Shown: piece by piece, positions 15,955-21,507 of the stretch
Position numbering within the stretch: the first letter of the stretch is position 1
Layout: each line of letters opens with the position of its first letter
Assembly: GCA_937868205.1 (NCBI GenBank)
Contig: CALMMC010000106.1
Coordinates: forward strand, 1 to 21,507
DNA: 21,507 nt
Direction of reading: 5' to 3'
Source of the DNA: JAAZPG01 sp012797375
GTDB taxonomy: Bacteria > Acidobacteriota > Aminicenantia > Aminicenantales > UBA4085
Position numbers and translations under genes: made by a program
Notes under the pieces: generated by a model
Seen by the model: the letters and a program-made list of their open reading frames with translations, nothing else
The model's database searches: none
Told to the model about the DNA's origin: nothing

Positions 15955-16737
15955 TCACAGGGCCTTGGCTTCGTTCCGCAGAAGCCGGACCAGTTCCCGG
16001 GCCGCTTCCTCGGCCGTACCGGGCAGGATTTTTCCGGCTTGTTTGGCGGCCGGGAGCTCAAGGCTCAGGATCTCCACGCGGGGGACGGCCTCCTCCCCGG
16101 ACAAGCCGAGCTCGGCGAGCGTCACGACGGGAACGGTTTTTTTCTTGGCGGCCATGATCCCCTTGAGCGTTTCATAGCGGGGCTCGTTCAGTCCCTTCTG
16201 GGCCGAGACGACGGCCGGGAGACGGAAGGCGACTTTTTCGAGGGCGCCCTCGATTTCCCTGCAGGCTGCGGCTTCTTGGCCGCTGATTTCGAGCTTGGTG
16301 ACAACGGTGGCTTGGGGAAGCCCGAGCATCTCGGCGACCATCGGCGGAACCGCGGCGTTGTCGGATCCGACCGACATCCGGCCGAAGAGAATCAGGCCGG
16401 CGTCGGGCTGACGGGCGCGGACGAAGGCGGCCAGGACGCGGGCGATCCGCAGGGGATCGTACGCCTCCCGGAGGTCGTCCTTGATCAGCACGGCCTCGTC
16501 GGCCCCCATGGCCAGGGCTTTGCGGAGAGTCGACAAGGCTTCGTCGGGGCCGAAAGAAACGGCCGTGACTTTGCCCCCCTTGGCTTCCCGAAGCCGGAGG
16601 GCTTCCTCAAGGGCGTACTCATCATAAGGGCTCAGGACGAAATTCAAGCCTTCCTCGACGATGGATTTCGCCTCCCGGTCGATTCGGATCCGGGATTCGG
16701 TATCCGGCACACGCTTGATGAAGACAAGGATATTCAT
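15955..16737 (-). CDS. etfB: Electron transfer flavoprotein beta subunit
   Basis: Partner of EtfA; 260 residues and AMP/nucleotide-binding in this family. The N-terminus MNILVFIKRVPDTESRIRID is canonical. The signature region LILFGRMSVGSDNAAVPPMVAEML (about 115-138) and the ADP-binding-loop-like region near the C-terminus are present. The reading frame stays open for 62 codons upstream (to 16923) into fabF, but ATG 16735-16737 is preceded by GAGGAG and starts exactly at the family N-terminus, so the extension is rejected. The gene lies 79 bases after fabF. Whether the complex is bifurcating cannot be decided by eye. Confidence 0.95.
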   Translation of the reverse strand: MNILVFIKRVPDTESRIRIDREAKSIVEEGLNFVLSPYDEYALEEALRLREAKGGKVTAVSFGPDEALSTLRKALAMGADEAVLIKDDLREAYDPLRIARVLAAFVRARQPDAGLILFGRMSVGSDNAAVPPMVAEMLGLPQATVVTKLEISGQEAAACREIEGALEKVAFRLPAVVSAQKGLNEPRYETLKGIMAAKKKTVPVVTLAELGLSGEEAVPRVEILSLELPAAKQAGKILPGTAEEAARELVRLLRNEAKAL

Positions 16738-16771
16738 CGGTTTCTCCTCACATTCATTCCCCGGGCTTGCC

Positions 16772-16786
16772 GGCTCGCGGCGAGCC
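16772..16786. repeat. Short hairpin between fabF and etfB, flanked by two CCCCGGG copies
   Basis: GGCTCG-cgg-CGAGCC is a perfect 6-bp stem. CCCCGGG occurs on both sides (16759-16765 and 16785-16791) and could lengthen the structure. There is no T-run on the fabF-etfB sense strand. It may mark mRNA processing or partial termination between the fatty-acid and ETF parts, or be nothing more than GC-rich spacer. Confidence 0.3.
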
Positions 16787-16816
16787 CCGGGTTTTCGCCG
16801 GCGTCTTTCTCCCCCC

Positions 16817-18094
16817 TCAGCCGTCGCACCGGCGAAGGAGAAGCGTGGCGTTCGTTCCCCCGAATCCGAAGGAATTCGAAAGAGCGTAAACGATTTCAGC
16901 AGACCGGGCCCGGCCCGGAACATAGTCCAGGTCGCAGTCCGGATCGGGGACTTCGTAATTCGCCGTGGGCGGCATCGTCTGGTTCCTGATCGCTAAAGCC
17001 GTGATGGCCGTCTCGATCCCGCCGGCCGCCCCGAGGGCATGGCCGGTCATGGACTTGGTCGAGCTGACGGCCAGGCGGACGGCCTGCGATCCGAAGACCT
17101 TCTTGATCGCCGCCGTCTCGATCCGGTCGTTGAGCGGCGTGGACGTGCCGTGGGCATTGATGTATTGGACATCGGCCGGGGGAACGCCGGCGTCATCCAG
17201 GGCGGCTTGCATCGCCCGCACGGCCCCGTCTCCGTCCTCGGCCGGGGCGGCCGGATGATAGGCATCGCCCGTCATTCCATAACCGACGACCTCGGCGTAA
17301 ATCCGGGCTCCGCGGCGGACGGCCGCGCCGAGTTCCTCCAGGAGACAGATGCCCGCGCCCTCGCCGATAACGAATCCGTCCCGCGTTTTGTCAAAAGGCC
17401 GCGACGCCCGGCCGGGATCGTCGTTCCGCTCCGAAAGGGCCTTCATCGCGCAGAATCCGGCCACGCTCAGCGGCGTGATCGGGGCCTCGGCCCCTCCGGC
17501 GATCATCCGGTCGGCCAGGCCGTGCTGGATGATCCGGAAGGCGTCGCCCACGGCGTGGGCGCCCGAGGCGCAGGCCGTGACGGAGGCCGAGTTCGGCCCC
17601 CGCGACTTGAAGCGGATGGAGATCCGGCCGCTCGCCTCGTTGATGATCGTGGCGATGAGAAAGAAGGGCGATATCCGGTCGGGTCCTTTTTCCAGGAGGA
17701 TCTTGTGATACTCCTCGATCGTCCCGATGCCGCCGATGCCGGAACCGACATAAACGCCGCACCGTTCGCCGGCTAAAAGGTCCGGCGGAATCCCGGCGTC
17801 CTCGGCGGCCAGAACGGCCGCCCCGATCGCGTATTGGATGAACGGATCCATCTTCCGGATTTCTTTCCGGTCGACAAACCGCAGGGGATCGAATCCCTTG
17901 ACCTCGGCCGCGATCCGCGTGGCGTGCCGGGAAGCATCGAAACGGGTGATCGGGCCGATGCCGCTCGATCCGGAGATCACGTTCTCCCAGACGTCGGAGA
18001 CACCTGTGCCCAGGGGCGTGACCAGCCCCACTCCCGTGATGACGACGCGTCTCAGATCGTGGCGATGGTCTCGGGTTTCCCGGCTATTTGGCAT
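16817..18094 (-). CDS. fabF: 3-oxoacyl-[acyl-carrier-protein] synthase II
   Basis: Elongating condensing enzyme of type II fatty acid synthesis (KAS II): joins malonyl-ACP to acyl-ACP. The 425-residue protein shows the thiolase-fold active site: C175 in TACASGAHAVG, H315 in INAHGTSTPLND and H352 in KSMTGHALGAAG, all intact, so it is an active KAS and not a chain-length factor. The C-terminal NSFGFGGTNATLL motif is present. ATG 18092-18094 overlaps the last 11 bases of acpP and gives 14 residues before the conserved RRVVITGVGLVTPLG; no internal start fits better. The overlap indicates translational coupling with acpP. Confidence 0.96.
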   Translation of the reverse strand: MPNSRETRDHRHDLRRVVITGVGLVTPLGTGVSDVWENVISGSSGIGPITRFDASRHATRIAAEVKGFDPLRFVDRKEIRKMDPFIQYAIGAAVLAAEDAGIPPDLLAGERCGVYVGSGIGGIGTIEEYHKILLEKGPDRISPFFLIATIINEASGRISIRFKSRGPNSASVTACASGAHAVGDAFRIIQHGLADRMIAGGAEAPITPLSVAGFCAMKALSERNDDPGRASRPFDKTRDGFVIGEGAGICLLEELGAAVRRGARIYAEVVGYGMTGDAYHPAAPAEDGDGAVRAMQAALDDAGVPPADVQYINAHGTSTPLNDRIETAAIKKVFGSQAVRLAVSSTKSMTGHALGAAGGIETAITALAIRNQTMPPTANYEVPDPDCDLDYVPGRARSAEIVYALSNSFGFGGTNATLLLRRCDG

Positions 18095-18326
18095 GGCCGA
18101 GAATGTATTCCATGGCCTTGCCGACCGTCGTCAGCTTTTCGGCTTCTTCGTCGGGAATATCCAGGCCGAATTCATCTTCCAGGGCCATCACGAGCTCCAC
18201 CGTGTCCAGGGAATCCGCGCCCAAATCCTCGATGAAGGAGGCGTTCTCCGTGACCTGGTCCTCGCTGATGCTCAGCTTGTCGGCCACGATCGTCTTCATC
18301 TTTTTCAGCAATTCGTCTCTGTCCAT
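18084..18326 (-). CDS. acpP: Acyl carrier protein
   Basis: 80-residue acidic four-helix carrier of growing acyl chains. The phosphopantetheine attachment serine is S39 in GADSLDTVELVM. The frame is open for 32 further codons upstream, but ATG 18324-18326 is preceded by AAGGAGG eight bases away and gives the standard family length and N-terminus. It lies 29 bases downstream of fabG and overlaps fabF by 11 bases. Confidence 0.97.
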   Translation of the reverse strand: MDRDELLKKMKTIVADKLSISEDQVTENASFIEDLGADSLDTVELVMALEDEFGLDIPDEEAEKLTTVGKAMEYILGHAK

Positions 18327-18355
18327 AATGGACCTCCTTGTGAAAATTTGGATCG

Positions 18356-19096
18356 TCACATATAAAGGCCGCCGTTGACGTGGATCACCTGGCCGGTGAT
18401 ATAGGCCGCGTCGTCGGAACACAGGAACCGGACCGCCTTGGCCACGTCCGCGGGTTCGCCGAACCGTTGAAGAGGGATGAGAGCGAGAAAGGACTGCTTG
18501 ACCGCCTCCGGAAGACCCAAGGTCATGGGGGTCGAAATATAGCCGGGGGCGACCGCGTTGACCGTGACGCCGCGTGAACCGACTTCCCGGGCCAGCGACT
18601 TGGTGAATCCCACGACGCCGGCCTTGGTCGCGGCGTAGTTGGTCTGCCCGGGATTGCCCATCGCGCCAGCGACCGAGGACAAGCTGACGATCCGGCCCGA
18701 GCGGGCCGAAAGCATGCTCCGAAGCACGGCCTTGGTGAAATTAAAAATGCCCTTGAGGTTGACGGCCACGACCGCGTCCCATTCCTCCTCCCTCATCCGG
18801 AGAAGAAGGTTGTCGCGGGTGATGCCGGCGTTATTGATCAGATGGTCGATTTTTCCGAACTCCTGAACGACCGAGGCGGCGGCCGCCTCGGCTTGGGCGA
18901 ACGCGGCGACGTTGGCTTCCCGGACGGACGCCCGGCCGCCGGCGGCCTTGATGGAAGCGGCGACGGCCTCCAGCTTTTCCTTTTGGATGTCGACGAGGAC
19001 GACGACGGCGCCCTCGGCGGCGAAGTCCCGGGCGATCGTCTCGCCGATTCCCTGCGAAGCTCCCGTGACGACCGTGACCTTGTCTTTGAAAATCAT
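18356..19096 (-). CDS. fabG: 3-oxoacyl-[acyl-carrier-protein] reductase
   Basis: NADPH-dependent short-chain dehydrogenase that reduces 3-oxoacyl-ACP. The product has 246 residues. The cofactor motif TGASQGIG lies at 11-18, NNAG at about 88-91, and the catalytic residues are S141, Y154 and K158 (NYAATKAG). The C-terminal GQVIHVNGGLYM is typical of FabG. Its ATG shares one base with the plsX stop (TGATG). Cluster context supports FabG over other SDR reductases. fabD, often found between plsX and fabG, is missing here. Confidence 0.95.
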   Translation of the reverse strand: MIFKDKVTVVTGASQGIGETIARDFAAEGAVVVLVDIQKEKLEAVAASIKAAGGRASVREANVAAFAQAEAAAASVVQEFGKIDHLINNAGITRDNLLLRMREEEWDAVVAVNLKGIFNFTKAVLRSMLSARSGRIVSLSSVAGAMGNPGQTNYAATKAGVVGFTKSLAREVGSRGVTVNAVAPGYISTPMTLGLPEAVKQSFLALIPLQRFGEPADVAKAVRFLCSDDAAYITGQVIHVNGGLYM

Positions 19097-20106
19097 CAGG
19101 CTTTAACCTCCCCTGGGGCGACCGTCCGGGCGAGTTCCTCCCGGATTCTGTCCTGAACCCGCTTGACGACGAATTCCCGGGCCAGCCGGACGGCGTTTTT
19201 AACGGCGTTGGAATTGCTCCGGCCGTGGCCGACGATGCACATCCCATTCAGGCCCAGAAGCTGGGCTCCTCCGTATTCGCTGTAATCCACTCTTTTATAA
19301 ATCCGCTTGAGATGGCCTTTCATGAGCAGCAGGCCGATCTTGGCGAACAAATTCTTCGTGATTTCGCGCCGGGCCATGTGGAAAAGCGTCTCAATGACGC
19401 CCTCGCTGACCTTCAAGGCGACGTTGCCGGTGAATCCGTCGCTGACGATCACGTCGGCTTTTCCCGCGTACAGGTCCTTGCCCTCGATATTGCCGATGAA
19501 GTTCAGGCCGGAGACCGAAAGACGGTCGAAGGTCTGCCGGGTCAGCTCGTTGCCCTTGCCCTCTTCTTCCCCGATGCTCATCAGGGCGACCGAGGGATTC
19601 GGGCGGCCCATCACCTGCTCCATGAAAACCTTGCCCATGACCGCAAACTGGGCGAGGTCCTCGGTCTGGCAATTGGCGTTGGCCCCGACGTCGAGGAGAA
19701 GGGTGTGTCCTTTCAGGGTGGGGATTAAAAGGGAGAGCGCCGGTTTGTTGACTCCCGGCAGGGGGCCGAGAATTTGGCGGGCCATGGCGACGACGGCGGC
19801 CGTGTTGCCCATCGAAACGAAGGCGTCGGCCTGTCCGTCCCGGACAAGCTGGATTCCGATCCGGATGGAGGAGCGCTTTTTCCGCCGGAGGGCGAACATG
19901 CCGTCTCCCATGCCGACGGACTCGGGGGCGTCGATGATGGGGAAATCCGAAGGTTTTCCCCCCCAGCGGGCGACTTCCGGGCTGATCTGTTCCTTCGCTC
20001 CGACGAAAACGACGTCCAGGTCATTTTCCTTGGCGGCCTGGACCGCCCCCGGGATCGTGATCCGGAGACCTAAATCCCCCCCCATCGCGTCAACGGCGAT
20101 TTTCAT
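19096..20106 (-). CDS. plsX: Phosphate acyltransferase PlsX
   Basis: Makes acyl-phosphate from acyl-ACP for PlsY, linking fatty acid synthesis to phospholipid synthesis. 336 residues, the usual length. Motifs are MKIAVDAMGGDLG at the start, SMGNTAAVVAMAR (about 98-110), DVGANANCQTEDLAQFAVMG (about 139-158) and SDGFTGNVALKVSEG (about 220-235). The frame extends 38 codons upstream into rpmF, but ATG 20104-20106 starts the family motif and is used. The Shine-Dalgarno is poor; the 17-base gap from rpmF suggests coupled translation. Confidence 0.96.
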   Translation of the reverse strand: MKIAVDAMGGDLGLRITIPGAVQAAKENDLDVVFVGAKEQISPEVARWGGKPSDFPIIDAPESVGMGDGMFALRRKKRSSIRIGIQLVRDGQADAFVSMGNTAAVVAMARQILGPLPGVNKPALSLLIPTLKGHTLLLDVGANANCQTEDLAQFAVMGKVFMEQVMGRPNPSVALMSIGEEEGKGNELTRQTFDRLSVSGLNFIGNIEGKDLYAGKADVIVSDGFTGNVALKVSEGVIETLFHMARREITKNLFAKIGLLLMKGHLKRIYKRVDYSEYGGAQLLGLNGMCIVGHGRSNSNAVKNAVRLAREFVVKRVQDRIREELARTVAPGEVKA

Positions 20107-20123
20107 CCGACGAGAATCCAGAA

Positions 20124-20306
20124 TTATTTTTCGGCGGCTTTGATCACCGGTCGACCGCGGTAATAACCGCATTCCGGACAAGCATGATGCGGCATCTTCG
20201 GCGTTCCGCAATTGGGACAAGAGGAGAACGACGGCACGGTCATGAAATCATGCGCCCGGCGGCGGCCCTTGCGGGCATGCGAGTGTCTGCGTTTGGGATT
20301 CGGCAT
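20124..20306 (-). CDS. rpmF: 50S ribosomal protein L32
   Basis: 60-residue large-subunit protein. The basic N-terminus MPNPKRRHSHARKGRRRAH is typical, followed by a zinc ribbon with C30, C33, C43 and C46. The ATG follows the yceD stop codon with no gap (TAA then ATG). It is found between yceD and plsX in very many bacteria, as here. Confidence 0.97.
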   Translation of the reverse strand: MPNPKRRHSHARKGRRRAHDFMTVPSFSSCPNCGTPKMPHHACPECGYYRGRPVIKAAEK

Positions 20307-20810
20307 TTATTTTCCCTTATCTTTCCTAAGAATTTTTAGCGGCTCGAGACGGACATCCGTTTCCTTGACCTGGCAGCCGCAGGCTCCCTCGCGCCGGATT
20401 TTGCCGCACACGGCGCACAAGCCCTCGCAGCCGGGAGAGCACAACGGCCGGGCCGGAAACGTCAGGTTCAATTGTTCGAGGATCACCTCCCGGAGGTCGA
20501 TCCGCCGGCTCCGGTAGAACAGCCGGTCGGCATCCTCGTCGTCGAATTCTTCCTTCAGCTCCTGCATCTCCTCGGGGAGAAAAACCAAGTCGAAGCGGGA
20601 ATCGACGGGAAACTCAAAAGGCGCGAGGCACCGTCCGCAGGTGAAGCGCAGGACGGTCTTCACGCGGCCCTTGATAAAGACCTCCTCTTCCATCCGCTTG
20701 ACCGAGAGCTCGGCTTGAACGGGTTGGAGGAAGACGGCGTCTTCCTCGACCAGGTCCACGCTCGGAAAATCGAAATTCCGGCTGATGTCCAGTCCGTCTT
20801 TCGGCAACTT
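20307..20810 (-). CDS. yceD: YceD/DUF177 protein, N-terminal codons lost at the junction
   Basis: About 167 GC-rich codons encode a DUF177 domain: KLPKDGL near the front, CGRCLAPFEF in the middle, and a C-terminal CxGLCxxCG...CGC cysteine motif. The family is linked to 23S rRNA/ribosome function and almost always precedes rpmF, as here. The native start is absent: the reading frame continues without a stop into AT-rich HNH sequence, giving an apparent 341-residue protein over 20307-21332. Only a few N-terminal residues seem lost, since the family normally begins close to the IDxDKLP stretch. I treat this as a 5'-truncated gene at a sequence junction. Confidence 0.85.
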   Translation of the reverse strand, partial: KLPKDGLDISRNFDFPSVDLVEEDAVFLQPVQAELSVKRMEEEVFIKGRVKTVLRFTCGRCLAPFEFPVDSRFDLVFLPEEMQELKEEFDDEDADRLFYRSRRIDLREVILEQLNLTFPARPLCSPGCEGLCAVCGKIRREGACGCQVKETDVRLEPLKILRKDKGK

Positions 20811-20822
20811 ATCTATATCAAT
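20805..20822. other. Composition breakpoint: GC-rich genome joined to AT-rich DNA
   Basis: To the left, base use is like the rest of the window (38 of 60 bases G or C in 20701-20760). To the right it falls to roughly a third G+C up to the end. In frame, codons change from GC-rich (CCG AAA GAC GGA CTG) to AT-rich (ATT ATT GAT ATA GAT) across the peptide IDIDKLP. The break lies within a few codons and inside a reading frame, which fits a chimeric join or recent insertion/deletion and not a gradual gene boundary. Confidence 0.85.
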
Positions 20823-21332
20823 AATCTTTCGTGGATTTAATTCTGAATCATGATAAAGTATTTCTATAGGAAGTAGTCCAAAGAAAGACTTGTAAGAATC
20901 ATTACTTGGATCGGTAAGGATAGAGAACATCCTATCTTCATTGCCGAAACGTATTTTAATTTCATTTTTTTCAATTTTTGCGAAAACTTCTTCTTTACTC
21001 CCTTTAAATTCTTCTAAAAATTGGGCAGTAGTAACAGCACCGCCGTATTTCTCTTTTATTTTGTCAAATCTCATCTTGGCTTTCGCAAGTTGAAGGTTTT
21101 GTGCCCTCTTTTTATTGTTACACTCAGCATGCATTAGGGCCCAATTTGCCTCTTCGTCTGGTCCATTATCTGCTAATGGTATAATATGATCCAATTCCAC
21201 ATTGTCTGCCTGCAAGTTAATTTCCTTTTCGCAAAGAAAACAAATCTTTCCCTGCAGTTCCCAAATTCGTTGGATCAAATTCTTTTTTTCTACTTCCGAC
21301 ATTTGGTCTATTTTGGATTTAGGTCGTGGCAT
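20811..21332 (-). CDS. HNH endonuclease, C-terminus cut at the junction
   Basis: The first ~174 residues of the fused frame. A zinc-stabilised HNH nuclease fold is visible: C31xxC34, then ELDHI (D48-H49, catalytic His), N63, and H68/C71 followed by NNKK, which closes the metal site. A helical stretch follows, then LPIEILYHDSELNPRKI (about 154-170). That segment resembles the start of a second domain in longer HNH proteins, so the native protein was probably longer (from memory of the family). AAGGAAGG lies six bases before ATG 21330-21332. The gene starts one base after the stop of a probable DNA methyltransferase, as in restriction-modification pairs. Base composition is unlike everything left of 20805. 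Confidence 0.75.
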
Positions 21333-21333
21333 A

Positions 21334-21507
21334 TCACACCTTCCTTAAAAATAATATATACTCGTCTTTCATTTTATTTTGTATCCCTTTTATTGGTTTT
21401 ACAATTTTCTGATCAAGGACAAACCCATGTTTTAATGCCATATCTTCAACTTTGGTCTCCAATCGTATCCCTCCCGTTTGAATATCATTTGACCCTATTA
21501 TGACTAC
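21334..21507 (-). CDS. C-terminal fragment of a probable DNA methyltransferase
   Basis: An open frame of 57 codons enters from the right edge and stops at TGA 21334-21336. The residues end ...VKPIKGIQNKMKDEYILFLRKV. The closing DEYILFLRK pattern is characteristic of the final strand of SAM-dependent DNA methylases, preceded by a helix (ETKVEDMALKHGF). No catalytic motif (such as DPPY or FxGxG) lies in this short piece, so the call rests on the C-terminal pattern and on the HNH gene one base downstream. It is partial at its 5' end because the window ends. Confidence 0.55.
   Translation of the reverse strand, partial: VVIIGSNDIQTGGIRLETKVEDMALKHGFVLDQKIVKPIKGIQNKMKDEYILFLRKV

Noticed and set aside
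16785..16795. Plus-strand terminator (hairpin plus TTTT) between etfB and fabF
   Set aside because: No plus-strand gene leads into it; on the transcribed strand there is no T-run.
16738..16923. 62-residue N-terminal extension of EtfB
   Set aside because: It overlaps the fabF C-terminus, is Arg/Pro-rich without family similarity, and the internal ATG has a good Shine-Dalgarno and the canonical N-terminus.
18327..18422. 32-residue N-terminal extension of acyl carrier protein
   Set aside because: It overlaps fabG; AAGGAGG precedes the internal ATG that gives the standard 80-residue protein.
20107..20220. 38-residue N-terminal extension of PlsX
   Set aside because: It overlaps rpmF, and MKIAVDAMGGD is the family start.
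1..21507. CRISPR arrays, tRNA, rRNA, insertion sequences, recurring cggccgg strings
   Set aside because: No regularly spaced repeats, tRNA cloverleaf, transposase or terminal repeats were seen. The frequent CGGCCGG strings come from Ala/Gly/Arg codons in GC-rich genes.

Overview
The window looks like one contig end-piece of a GC-rich, Gram-negative-type bacterium, probably from a metagenome or single-cell assembly. The protein set (AMIN-domain amidase, large secreted M14 peptidase, DUF362 protein with a membrane polyferredoxin, archaeal-type phosphoglycerate mutase, EtfBA beside a fatty-acid cluster) suggests Acidobacteriota/Aminicenantota-like bacteria. That placement is an impression from gene content, not a phylogeny. 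Both ends are problematic. Bases 17-82 are an Illumina Nextera i7 adapter. The last ~700 bases (from about 20808) are AT-rich and appear to come from a different genome or a foreign island.

Layout. Positions 83-7095 (minus strand) hold a housekeeping series, in transcription order guaA, dnaE, a receiver-like protein, birA and coaX (cut off by the adapter). Positions 7096-7237 are a divergent promoter region; apgM runs rightward from it to a strong intrinsic terminator (8458-8493). Positions 8508-12196 are a rightward operon: N-acetylmuramoyl-L-alanine amidase, Tat-type DUF362 protein, and a fused NapH/NapG-like polyferredoxin. Positions 12264-14935 hold a secreted M14-type metallopeptidase whose leader carries a perfect inverted repeat. 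Positions 20810-14969 (minus strand) are a classic lipid-synthesis cluster, yceD, rpmF, plsX, fabG, acpP and fabF, followed by etfB and etfA, which converge on the peptidase gene. Positions 20811-21507 (minus strand, AT-rich) hold the C-terminus of a probable DNA methyltransferase followed by an HNH endonuclease, which runs in frame into the yceD remnant.

How the genes fit together. dnaE and guaA serve DNA replication and purine supply. birA and coaX are a common vitamin/cofactor pair (biotin attachment, CoA synthesis). plsX, fabG, acpP and fabF make acyl chains and feed phospholipid synthesis, with rpmF and yceD as their usual ribosome-related partners. EtfBA carries electrons from flavoprotein dehydrogenases. 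The amidase, DUF362 and polyferredoxin genes are close together or overlapping, which suggests co-transcription of envelope and redox functions.

The most interesting biological signals are the receiver protein that has lost its phosphoacceptor, the polyferredoxin with an apparent internal twin-arginine-like/transmembrane hinge, and extended -10 promoters, one of which predicts a leaderless guaA mRNA. The in-frame HNH-YceD protein is striking but is most simply an assembly chimera. No gene-free stretch exceeds about 150 bases. I saw no tRNA, rRNA, CRISPR array or insertion sequence.
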